From assembly GCA_964522665.1 (NCBI GenBank), contig CAZFVY010000087.1:1-31412 (forward strand): a stretch of DNA of 31,412 nt. Reading direction: 5' to 3'. The stretch is from CAZFVY01 sp964522665. Its GTDB lineage: Bacteria > Verrucomicrobiota > Verrucomicrobiia > Limisphaerales > CAZFVY01. Positions 22,572 through 28,443 of this stretch are shown here, piece by piece. A model generated the notes under the pieces. That model was not told the DNA's origin. It saw only the letters and a program-made list of their open reading frames with translations, and searched no databases. Numbering within the stretch: position 1 is the stretch's first letter; each line of letters opens with the position of its first letter. The translations under genes were made by a program, and so were the position numbers.

Positions 22572-23551
22572 GCCGCCTCACCCTCGCTCGAACGGCTCAC
22601 CATCGGGATCAAGTTCCGCGTGCGGCCGAGTTGAATGGCGGCTTCGATCCACGCCTGCGGATACCAGCCGGACGCGCTGCGCATCCAGAGGCCCAAACCT
22701 TCCGCGCGCCACTTCTCCGGCGTCAACGACGCGCGCATCGTCTTCAACGTCTTCTCGATGCGATACTCGTCGGCGAAGGATTTGCCCGTGCGGCACGGCC
22801 GGCGCGAGTAATCCTTGTACGAGTAGGTGATGTAGCCGCAGTCCGGATCGCCCCGCTTGACGCGCTTGACGTATCCCTGGTGGATGCGGTGTCCCTTGTG
22901 GGTCCCCAACTCCGCCGTGGCCGTGCGCGTGATGTGGTTGGCCCACACCGGATGATTCTGGTTGTAACACGGCCGCGTCACGCGGCCGAGCAATTGATTC
23001 TCGATGCCCTCGCTCGTCGCCACGATCTTCGTCCATTCCTCCAGCAGCAGCGTGTTGATGCGCCACGAGGCCAGGTTGCGCGCGTCTTGCAGAAAGTTAG
23101 GCGCCGGCATCGTGAGCAGCGAATCGTTCCGGTAGTATTGTTTCCACGAGGAAGGCTCGCGGCTGTTCGCCTTGCCCGCCTCCTCATTGTCGATCGACAT
23201 CTTGCCGAGTTGCGCCCGGTAGATCGGCGCGCGGCAGCGGTTGAAGTATTGCCAGAACGTGTCCTTGCCGATTTGGAACGTCTGGTAGATCACCCCGATG
23301 TGTTGGTCGGGCAACAGGATCGCGCGCAGGTTCGCGTAAATCCAATCCACCTTGGTCTTGCCCGTCGAAAACCCGCTCGAATCCTCCAGGTCCGGGATGA
23401 ACCAATAGTACCGCAACCGAACCTTTTGGAACGCGTCCAAGTCCTCGTCCATGATGACCTTCGCCGCCATCACCGGATCCCACAGCAAATCCTCGATCAT
23501 CCCCTGCGTGACGCGCAGATGCTTCGGGGCGGTTGAAACGTGGATGTCCAT
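22568..23551 (-). CDS. terL: Large terminase, ATPase half (separate gene)
   Basis: The start at ATG 23551 gives 327 residues, MDIHVSTAPKHLRVTQGMIE; the open frame continues upstream through a heptad arm but has no better start. Walker A is GFSTGKT (60-66) and Walker B LLLEEW (168-173) with Glu171 and Glu172. This motor domain packages DNA into the prohead through the portal. It ends EGEAA where a nuclease domain normally continues in the same chain. The nuclease follows at once in a different frame with a 4-base overlap. The upstream neighbour is a small basic gene followed by a heptad arm. Confidence 0.88.
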   Translation of the reverse strand: MDIHVSTAPKHLRVTQGMIEDLLWDPVMAAKVIMDEDLDAFQKVRLRYYWFIPDLEDSSGFSTGKTKVDWIYANLRAILLPDQHIGVIYQTFQIGKDTFWQYFNRCRAPIYRAQLGKMSIDNEEAGKANSREPSSWKQYYRNDSLLTMPAPNFLQDARNLASWRINTLLLEEWTKIVATSEGIENQLLGRVTRPCYNQNHPVWANHITRTATAELGTHKGHRIHQGYVKRVKRGDPDCGYITYSYKDYSRRPCRTGKSFADEYRIEKTLKTMRASLTPEKWRAEGLGLWMRSASGWYPQAWIEAAIQLGRTRNLIPMVSRSSEGEAA

Positions 23552-23556
23552 GCGCG

Positions 23557-23582
23557 CAAAGGCTGAAGGCTGAACGCTAAAG
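23557..23582. repeat. Heptad arm before the terminase ATPase gene
   Basis: AAGGCTGAAGGCTGAACGCTAAA on the plus strand is the left arm; the matching right arm is at 23774-23812. The 83-residue basic gene lies between them, so this pair brackets a gene rather than a space. Confidence 0.75.
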
Positions 23583-23816
23583 TTAGGATCGACCGCGCCT
23601 GGGTCGTCGCGGCGTCCGCCGCTTCTTCGAAAGCGCCACATGCGCCGTGAGCTTGACGCCCAAGCGCGCCATCTCGCGTTCGAGTTTATTCAAACACTCG
23701 TTCAGCGAGGTCAGCGACCGGCAGCCATCCTTGACCTTCCGCCGCGCCGTCCGCGTGCCCGTCTTGGTTTTTCCCTTCAGCGTTGAGCTTTTAACCTTCA
23801 GCCTTGTCTTCATCAT
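23583..23816 (-). CDS. Small very basic protein, 77 residues
   Basis: From ATG 23816 (MMKTRLKVKSSTLKGKTKTG) the product is highly basic and ends RRTPRRPRRGRS. GGGGG lies 5 bases before the start. The first codons MKTRLKVKSSTLKG are a degenerate heptad array in frame. A short helix, SLNECLNKLEREMARLGVKL, lies in the middle. Such a protein could bind DNA or RNA near the packaging genes. It overlaps the C-terminus of the small terminase candidate by about 26 bases. The gene could also be a spurious frame created by the repeat, but the ribosome-binding site and amphipathic helix speak for it. Confidence 0.45.
   Translation of the reverse strand: MMKTRLKVKSSTLKGKTKTGTRTARRKVKDGCRSLTSLNECLNKLEREMARLGVKLTAHVALSKKRRTPRRPRRGRS
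23774..23812. repeat. Heptad arm at the end of the small terminase candidate
   Basis: Degenerate heptads (TTCAGCG, TTGAGCT, TTTAACC, TTCAGCC) overlap the TAA stop of the 425-residue gene, whose C-terminus is KAEG. The same bases in another frame encode the start of the basic protein. Confidence 0.65.
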
Positions 23817-25068
23817 ATTCCCCCGCCGGACCATCGGCTTCCAAATCCGGCATGTGCATCCCGCGCTCCTCCGCCAGGCGGCGCACGGCTTCCTTGAACC
23901 CGGCGTCCAGCAAGGCCAACTGCATTACGCTGAACTCCGATTTCCAATTCGGATCCCAGATGCCGTCCCGGGCCAAATTCAGATAGGTGACCAAGCCCAG
24001 CCGATACCGCGGATCCGGCGCCTGCTCGCTCATGCGCAACTCGACCTGCACCTCGGCGGCCGTCATGATCCCGTCGATCAATCGCGTGCTCTCGTCCCGC
24101 TGGTATTCCTGGATGCCCTTGATCATGTCCGCGACGCAACCCGCGAACGACACCGTTTTGCCCGTGACGTTCCACCACGGCGCCAGCTCGTCGAGCTGCT
24201 TCAACTGCCGCTCGTAATCATCCGCCAACTGCGGCGCCGCCCGGACCAACTCCTTCAACTCGTTCGCGCGCGCCCGCTCCTCGCGTTCATCGTCGAACCG
24301 CAACGCTTCGAGCGCGAACTGCCGCTGCTCGTTCCGGCGCAAGCGCAACTCGCCCAGCAGCACCAGACGCGCCAGCCGCGCCGTGGCCGGACCCGTCAAC
24401 ACTTTCTCGAACACGCGCAACCGATCGACGAACGCCGCGCGTTCCGCCGCGTTCTCCGTCGTCGCCCGGCCCGCGACCGTGAACATCACCTCGCTGAACC
24501 CGTGCCGACGCAAAAGCGCGCCCTCCTCCTCGATCAACGGTGGCGCGACATCCCCTTTCCCGGTGGGGCGAGGCTCCGTCGAGCCGTGAATAGCTTTAGA
24601 CGGAGACACCGTGCCATCCGATTCCAAACGTCCAGACGGCTTCCACAACGCCGACCGCAACGCCTCCAACTCCGCGTTCAACTGCCCCGGTTCGACCCCG
24701 AGCGTCGCGCATAATTCCGCGCGCCCGAGCACGCGATAATCGTCCGGGTCACCATTGAGCGGCAGCACGACCGGCGCGATCCCGAACAACCGACGGCAGA
24801 TCATCCAGCCGCGCACGTAACGCGCCGCAAACGTGTGCAACGCCGGGAGCAGTGAAGGATCGAACTGGTGTTGCGCCGTCGAGAATTCCGCCGCCAGCAA
24901 CTCGAACCGCTCGACGCGCCACAAGCCCGATTCCCCGACCGGCGTGTACTCCACGGCCTCGATCACCGGCGCGGGTTGGGGCGCCGCTTCGACCGGCTGA
25001 GCCGCGACCGGGATCGACGTCAACTCCGGCTGCGCCGCCGCGCCGGGTTTTTTCTTCGGTCTGCCCAT
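23791..25068 (-). CDS. Putative small terminase subunit / DNA-binding packaging protein
   Basis: The 425-residue protein starts MGRPKKKPGAAAQPELTS, an AT-hook-like GRPKKKPG motif, followed by a Pro/Ala-rich linker. The core has helices such as LGRAELCATLGVEPGQLNAE and EALRSALWKPSGRLESD, then a long charged helical part (NELKELVRAAPQLADDYERQ) and DESTRLIDGIMTAAEVQVEL. It lies directly before the terminase ATPase gene, the usual slot for the small subunit that selects DNA. At 425 residues it is far longer than most small terminases (about 150-200), so a fused or unrelated DNA-binding function is possible. Stop TAA lies in a heptad array. Confidence 0.5.
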   Translation of the reverse strand: MGRPKKKPGAAAQPELTSIPVAAQPVEAAPQPAPVIEAVEYTPVGESGLWRVERFELLAAEFSTAQHQFDPSLLPALHTFAARYVRGWMICRRLFGIAPVVLPLNGDPDDYRVLGRAELCATLGVEPGQLNAELEALRSALWKPSGRLESDGTVSPSKAIHGSTEPRPTGKGDVAPPLIEEEGALLRRHGFSEVMFTVAGRATTENAAERAAFVDRLRVFEKVLTGPATARLARLVLLGELRLRRNEQRQFALEALRFDDEREERARANELKELVRAAPQLADDYERQLKQLDELAPWWNVTGKTVSFAGCVADMIKGIQEYQRDESTRLIDGIMTAAEVQVELRMSEQAPDPRYRLGLVTYLNLARDGIWDPNWKSEFSVMQLALLDAGFKEAVRRLAEERGMHMPDLEADGPAGEYDEDKAEG

Positions 25069-25077
25069 GGTAAAACA

Positions 25078-25237
25078 AAGCTAAAGACTAAACGCTGAAG
25101 TGACTGACGCGCCTTGGACTGCGGCGGCAAGCGCAGCGCGACGCCGCTTTGCGGACATCAGTCCATCGCGACCAAAAGCGGTGTCGTGCTTCGCGTGCCA
25201 CCGCACTCCATGTAATCCCCGGCTTCATTTCAGTCCT
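25078..25237. repeat. Composite repeat: heptad arms with palindromic body
   Basis: A short left arm (25078-25100) and a degenerate right arm near 25225-25237 flank a body with GCGCCTTGGACTGCGGCGG and, in reverse, GTGCCACCGCACTCCATG. The two halves can pair imperfectly. It is the same family as 28276-28430. The right arm supplies the TGA of the 82-residue gene. Confidence 0.8.
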
Positions 25238-25478
25238 TGACGTATAATCGCACGCCGCAGTCGGCGACCAGCCAGCGCAGCGTCGATTCCATCTCCTGGT
25301 CCGCGCCAATCTCGTATTCGTTTTCGAATATCCGCTTGGCATCGAGGATGATGGGCGGCGCAGCTTGCGAGTGCGGCAACTTCCGCCAATCCTTTTGCGC
25401 CTTCCAAAACCGTTTCACGCCCGCGCTCCGCCCCGTTAATAGGTATCGATTCACCCCTTCCTCCCCGGGTTGCTCCAT
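25230..25478 (-). CDS. Hypothetical protein, 82 residues
   Basis: The product MEQPGEEGVNRYLLTGRSAG continues with a basic stretch VKRFWKAQKDWRKLP, then PIILDAKRIFENEYEIGADQ and a C-terminal LRWLVADCGVRLYVKD. Residue use is natural rather than shadow-like and the frame is preferred to an overlapping alternative (25225-25530). The start overlaps the upstream gene by about 28 bases. Function is unknown. The stop TGA is at the edge of a heptad remnant. Confidence 0.5.
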   Translation of the reverse strand: MEQPGEEGVNRYLLTGRSAGVKRFWKAQKDWRKLPHSQAAPPIILDAKRIFENEYEIGADQEMESTLRWLVADCGVRLYVKD

Positions 25479-25714
25479 TCCGCATATACCCCGCCACTCG
25501 GCTCCGGCTGCTTTTCCGCGACTTCAGCATTTAGCATTTTGCCTTCGGCCTTCTCTTCAAACTCTCCACACCACCAATTCGATCCCACGCGCGGATAATT
25601 CCCCGGCGCGCTGCCGCCCGATTTCTGGTCCACCGTCGGCGGCAGCCTGCGACAAAAGAAAGACCCCGACTCAGTCGCCACGACAAACCGGCAGTTTCCA
25701 CAATTCTCATTCAT
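25451..25714 (-). CDS. Small CxxC metal-binding protein with repeat-derived tail
   Basis: The N-terminal 56 residues form a compact four-cysteine module: NCGNCRFVV, FFCRRLPP, YPRVGSNWWCGEFEE, with Cys at about 5, 8, 21 and 49. Such small CxxC proteins are common in phages and may bind zinc or an iron-sulfur cluster. The module ends normally at WCGEFEE, but the frame goes on through KAEGKMLNAEVAEK, which is an in-frame heptad array (25520-25556), and a 20-residue tail. The array here failed to supply a stop. The gene starts 10 bases after its upstream neighbour stops. Confidence 0.65.
   Translation of the reverse strand: MNENCGNCRFVVATESGSFFCRRLPPTVDQKSGGSAPGNYPRVGSNWWCGEFEEKAEGKMLNAEVAEKQPEPSGGVYAEWSNPGRKG
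25520..25556. repeat. Heptad array inside the CxxC gene
   Basis: Heptads TTCAGCA, TTTAGCA, TTTTGCC and TTCGGCC are translated on the coding strand as KAEGKMLNAE. Two units have lost the TAA/TGA form (GGCCGAA and GGCAAAA), so the frame stays open. Confidence 0.75.
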
Positions 25715-25723
25715 GTCAGCCCT

Positions 25724-26110
25724 TCAACTGCACATGGCCAATCGTTCCACGAAGTCCCGATGCCGCTGCGCCCGCCGCGCGCCACGACCAGACGCCTGGA
25801 CTCCTCGACGAACTTCCACGAGCACGTCAATCTCGTTCCATTGCGGGCCTCGCACACATGCCAATACCGACGTCTCCAAACTGTATTTGTATAGCCGCAC
25901 GCGCACCGAGGCGGAGATTTCGCGCCAACACAAAAACTCGTCCGCTTTAAACCATTCGTGCCGGCCAGCCCACTCAATCCGAAAGCAACCCGGATAACCC
26001 GACTGCCCGCGCAACACGAAATGCCCGGTCGTCAGCGTGCCGACTCGAATCCACCGCGCCCCGCGCGAGCGCGGCAACCCGGACAGATCAATTCGCGGCA
26101 GGAAACTCAC
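25724..26110 (-). CDS. Hypothetical protein, 128 residues
   Basis: The protein starts MSFLPRIDLSGLPRSRGARW and is rich in Trp and Arg: HFVLRGQSGYPGCFRIEWAG, RHEWFKADEFLCWREISAS, RVRLYKYSLETSVLACVRG, then a charged end (DVLVEVRRGVQASG, AQRHRDFVERLAMCS). The alternating strands suggest a beta-rich fold. I do not recognise the family. It ends 10 bases before the CxxC gene and lies downstream of a heptad pair, in an accessory cluster between the fibre and the packaging genes. Confidence 0.55.
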   Translation of the reverse strand: MSFLPRIDLSGLPRSRGARWIRVGTLTTGHFVLRGQSGYPGCFRIEWAGRHEWFKADEFLCWREISASVRVRLYKYSLETSVLACVRGPQWNEIDVLVEVRRGVQASGRGARRAQRHRDFVERLAMCS

Positions 26111-26112
26111 AA

Positions 26113-26200
26113 AACGAAGGCCGAAGGCCGAATTCTAAACGCTAAAGTTAGGCGCTCCGGTTCGGATATTTCAGCCTTCAGCATTCAGCCCTTAGCCTTA
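26113..26200. repeat. Heptad inverted pair between two accessory genes
   Basis: The left arm is at 26113-26149 and the right arm at 26169-26200. The right arm touches the TAA of the 88-residue gene. The spacer is about 20 bases. Confidence 0.8.
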
Positions 26201-26464
26201 CCCGAGATAGATGTCCATTCCCTCCGGCGGCTTATCCGTGAACCCGTGGTCCGGCTGCCAGTCATTGACCCGCATCGCGGCCCACACCCCCCAGCGTTGA
26301 CAGAGCGAGATGTCCACCACCGCCGGGCCGCAGATATGATTGAAGAGCAGCAATGAGTCGCCCGTGAGCAGCCGCGGCGCGATCACCATGACGACGCGCC
26401 CGGTGACCGGACCAACGATGACGGTCAAATCCGGCTCCGTGATTTCACAAGGCCACGTTTTCAT
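26198..26464 (-). CDS. Hypothetical protein, 88 residues
   Basis: The product MKTWPCEITEPDLTVIVGPV has a hydrophobic core (RVVMVIAPRLLTGDSLLLFN) and HICGPAVVDISLCQRWGVWA, ending GMDIYLG. It may be a small beta-strand protein. It has no clear signal peptide or membrane span. A heptad array follows its stop and another precedes its start, so the gene is an isolated cassette between arrays. Function unknown. Confidence 0.5.
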   Translation of the reverse strand: MKTWPCEITEPDLTVIVGPVTGRVVMVIAPRLLTGDSLLLFNHICGPAVVDISLCQRWGVWAAMRVNDWQPDHGFTDKPPEGMDIYLG

Positions 26465-26503
26465 TTTTTCCCTTCAGCATTTAGCCTTCAGCATTTAGCC
26501 TTC
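26465..26503. repeat. Single heptad arm between 237- and 88-residue genes
   Basis: Four clean tandem units alternate TTCAGCA and TTTAGCC. The 237-residue gene ends SFGEG with its TAA provided by the array. Confidence 0.85.
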
Positions 26504-27208
26504 GCCGAAGCTGTCCCAACTCGCCAAGACCTGTTCCGTCGTCTTCGGGACGGCCGGATGATCCGTTTTGCGATGGTGGACGATCCATGCGCACTTGCGG
26601 TTCACTTCGTCGTCCGAGTGCGTCTTGAGCACGCGGTAGGCGTCGCCGATCAAACCGGCCGTAAACTCGGACGTCGTGCGCTGGCGCCGCCCCAGGTTGC
26701 GATCCACCATGTGAATCAGCATCGTGACCTTGTTCGACTCTTTGGCGTCGAACAGCGTGCCGTCCTCACGGACCAGAATCTTCGGATCGATCAACAACGT
26801 CTGCTGCCGCGCGACCACCTCCGCCTGCTTGCGGACCCCTCCAATTGACTTGGCCACCGCGCCCTTCATGTGCATCGGCTGGAAGTCCGGCGACAGATGC
26901 CCGTTCAACTCCGCGAACGACGGACAGAAGTAACCGCCCTCCTCGCGCCGCAAAAGCGAAAGACTCCCGGACGAGAGCAGTGGCAGCAACGAACCCGCGG
27001 GAAGCAGCCATGCTACCGTGGTCAGAAATTGCTCCACCGCTTCGTCAGGGAGAAAGCCCACACGCCGCGTGGCGCGCGCCAACTGCGCTAGCTCAACAAA
27101 GAGCCGCGTGAACACCGCCAACGCCTGCGCCGCCCCCAAGTCCGGCACGAGCCGACGAAACTCCGGCCGACCTTCGAAGTCGATGGGAATATGGACGGAA
27201 GGACTCAT
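26495..27208 (-). CDS. Hypothetical protein, 237 residues
   Basis: The protein begins MSPSVHIPIDFEGRPEFRRL and is mostly helical: AAQALAVFTRLFVELAQLAR, PDEAVEQFLTTVAWLLPAGS, then a charged region (VRKQAEVVARQQTLLIDPK) and a C-terminal KCAWIVHHRKTDHPAVPKTT. The opening resembles phage replication-initiation-type helical domains, but the resemblance is weak and I do not claim it. It lies in the accessory cluster with heptad arrays on both sides. Its stop TAA comes from the array. Confidence 0.55.
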   Translation of the reverse strand: MSPSVHIPIDFEGRPEFRRLVPDLGAAQALAVFTRLFVELAQLARATRRVGFLPDEAVEQFLTTVAWLLPAGSLLPLLSSGSLSLLRREEGGYFCPSFAELNGHLSPDFQPMHMKGAVAKSIGGVRKQAEVVARQQTLLIDPKILVREDGTLFDAKESNKVTMLIHMVDRNLGRRQRTTSEFTAGLIGDAYRVLKTHSDDEVNRKCAWIVHHRKTDHPAVPKTTEQVLASWDSFGEG

Positions 27209-27217
27209 GGAATAAAA

Positions 27218-27353
27218 TGGCTAAAGGCTAATTTCTAATTGCTGAAGCGGGGCCAAGCGCAATCTTGGAGTGCGGTGTCGTGCTTCGCGTGCCACCGCAC
27301 TCCATGTAGTCACCGTCTTCATTCTAGCCTTCGACATTTAGCCTTCAGCCTTT
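27218..27353. repeat. Composite repeat with a short palindromic body
   Basis: Arms lie at 27218-27247 and 27317-27353. The body has a perfect 12-bp stem TGGAGTGCGGTG/CACCGCACTCCA (27266-27277 with 27293-27304), a shortened form of the 28284-28420 palindrome from which the middle appears deleted. Confidence 0.85.
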
Positions 27354-27360
27354 CAGGGCC

Positions 27361-27807
27361 TCAGAGGCCCTGCGCTCCCGTCGTCGTTGCCCCCGTGAAC
27401 ACCGCCCCGGTCGTGGTTGATCCACGGAAATCGGCGTTCGTGAAGTCCCCGCCGCGGCAATCGGCCGACGTCAGATTCGTGGCGTTGAAACTCGTCCCGC
27501 GAAAGCTCCCGCCGTGCAGGTCCGCGCCGTTGAGGTTCGCGCCCGCGAAGTTTGCGCCGTCGCCGATCGCGCCGAACAGATTCGCGTTCGGCATGATCGC
27601 GTTGACCAGCGTCACCGAGGCGAGATTCGCCTTGCTCAACGCCGCGCTCGTCAGCTTGGCGCCGGTGTAGTCGAACCCATGCAGGTCCGCCCCACCGAAA
27701 TCCGCGTTGCTGAAATCCGTTCCCGCCGCGACCGCCGCCGCCGTCACCCGCGCCAAAACTTGCGCCAAGATCGGGTTGCCCGTGTTTTTGTTATTGATCG
27801 AGTCCAT
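27361..27807 (-). CDS. Pentapeptide-repeat protein
   Basis: Residues about 28-145 are built of A(D/N)LXX-type five-residue units: TDFSNADFGGADLHGFDYTG, ASVTLVNAIMPNANLFG, GANFAGANLNGADLHGGSFR and GGDFTNADFRG. These form a right-handed quadrilateral beta helix. Some family members mimic DNA and protect or inhibit gyrase; most have unknown roles. The N-terminal 27 residues form a short helix (PILAQVLARVTAAAVAAG). The gene lies between heptad arrays in the accessory cluster. A role in the virion or against host defence cannot be separated on sequence alone. Confidence 0.85.
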   Translation of the reverse strand: MDSINNKNTGNPILAQVLARVTAAAVAAGTDFSNADFGGADLHGFDYTGAKLTSAALSKANLASVTLVNAIMPNANLFGAIGDGANFAGANLNGADLHGGSFRGTSFNATNLTSADCRGGDFTNADFRGSTTTGAVFTGATTTGAQGL

Positions 27808-27853
27808 GTTTTTCCCGTCTTTATTTCAGCATTCAGCGTTTAGCCTTTAGCCT
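27808..27853. repeat. Single heptad arm after the 114-residue gene
   Basis: Tandem units TTCAGCA, TTCAGCG, TTTAGCC and TTTAGCC lie between the pentapeptide gene and the 114-residue gene. They run into the coding end of the latter, whose C-terminus is KAKG. Confidence 0.85.
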
Positions 27854-28184
27854 TCTCTTCCGCTTCCGGTTTCGCCGCCAATGCCCCGGCGATGACTTCC
27901 AGCAATTGACCCTTCCCCGCGATAGACAAGGCGGCGTGATCCTCGATAAAGGTCCGCAGCGTCTCGATGTCGGACTTGTCGATGTCCAAGTCACCGTTCG
28001 CGTACATCTTTTGCGCCAGGCTCCAAAGCTTGAGCGCGTTGAGCGTGCGCGCCCCGGGCTGCGGCGGCGTCGCGCCGATCACTTCGGCCAGCGTTCGCGC
28101 CATCGACGGCTGCAATTTGCCCTTGTCATCCTTCATCGGCTCGCCGCCCATGTCGGTAAAGCTTCGTTCGAGGTTCAGTTTCAT
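27840..28184 (-). CDS. Small conserved phage-type protein, 114 residues
   Basis: From ATG 28184 the product is MKLNLERSFTDMGGEPMKDD, then RTLNALKLWSLAQKMYANGD and DIETLRTFIEDHAALSIAGK with an Ala/Glu-rich end. I recall a widespread small phage family with this plan: a first strand with a D-x-x-G turn, then helices with 'ARTLNALKLW' and 'KGQLLEVI'. Its role is not known to me. The start choice rests on the operator-like repeat 20 bases upstream, and on the upstream codons being non-conserved. It is the first gene of the accessory transcript. The end KAKG and TAA stop come from a heptad array. Confidence 0.65.
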   Translation of the reverse strand: MKLNLERSFTDMGGEPMKDDKGKLQPSMARTLAEVIGATPPQPGARTLNALKLWSLAQKMYANGDLDIDKSDIETLRTFIEDHAALSIAGKGQLLEVIAGALAAKPEAEEKAKG

Positions 28185-28203
28185 TGGTTCGCGTTGTTCG
28201 TTA

Positions 28204-28223
28204 TATGATTGTTTGATATCATA
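28204..28223 (-). promoter_or_regulatory. Operator-like inverted repeat before the accessory cluster
   Basis: On the coding strand the site is TATGATAT CAAA CAATCATA, with six-base outer arms that pair exactly. TTGCAC lies 11 bases before TATGAT. It stands 20 bases before the 114-residue gene start. Confidence 0.7.
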
Positions 28224-28283
28224 CTGCCAGCAACGTGCAAGCAGAAACTTATCGCTAAAATCCAACGACAGATCAGACGCGCC

Positions 28284-28420
28284 TTGGAGTGCGGTGGCAA
28301 GCGTAGCGCGACACCGCTATGGTTGTGGCGCTCGGACACCCGCCTGCGTTCGACTACGGCGCGGCGTGCCATCCGATGGCACGAAAGCGGTGTCGCGCTA
28401 CGCTTGCCACCGCACTCCAA
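28284..28420. repeat. Perfect 35-bp inverted repeat, host-type dispersed element
   Basis: The arms at 28284-28318 and 28386-28420 are exact reverse complements over 35 bases around a 67-base loop that holds its own hairpin GTGCCAT/ATGGCAC. It is the fullest copy of the palindromic body. Spurious translations give ECGGKRSATPL and ALRLPPHSK, which I recall from Verrucomicrobia annotations. A heptad remnant flanks it at 28436-28454 and supplies the fibre stop. Confidence 0.9.
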
Positions 28421-28443
28421 GTAGTCCCGCCCCAATTCGGCCT

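Noticed and set aside
25225..25530. Alternative minus-strand frame of 101 residues over the 82-residue gene
   Set aside because: Composition is Arg/Ala/Gly-rich like a shadow frame, and the 82-residue frame has more natural residue use and better spacing.
25711..25977. 88-residue minus-strand frame rich in Cys and Trp
   Set aside because: It overlaps the 128-residue gene in another frame and lacks a coherent domain; the longer frame fits the neighbouring starts better.
28209..28424. Plus-strand frame encoding ECGGKRSATPL and ALRLPPHSK
   Set aside because: This is translation of the palindromic repeat. It has no ribosome-binding site and the same peptide recurs as a spurious product of the element.
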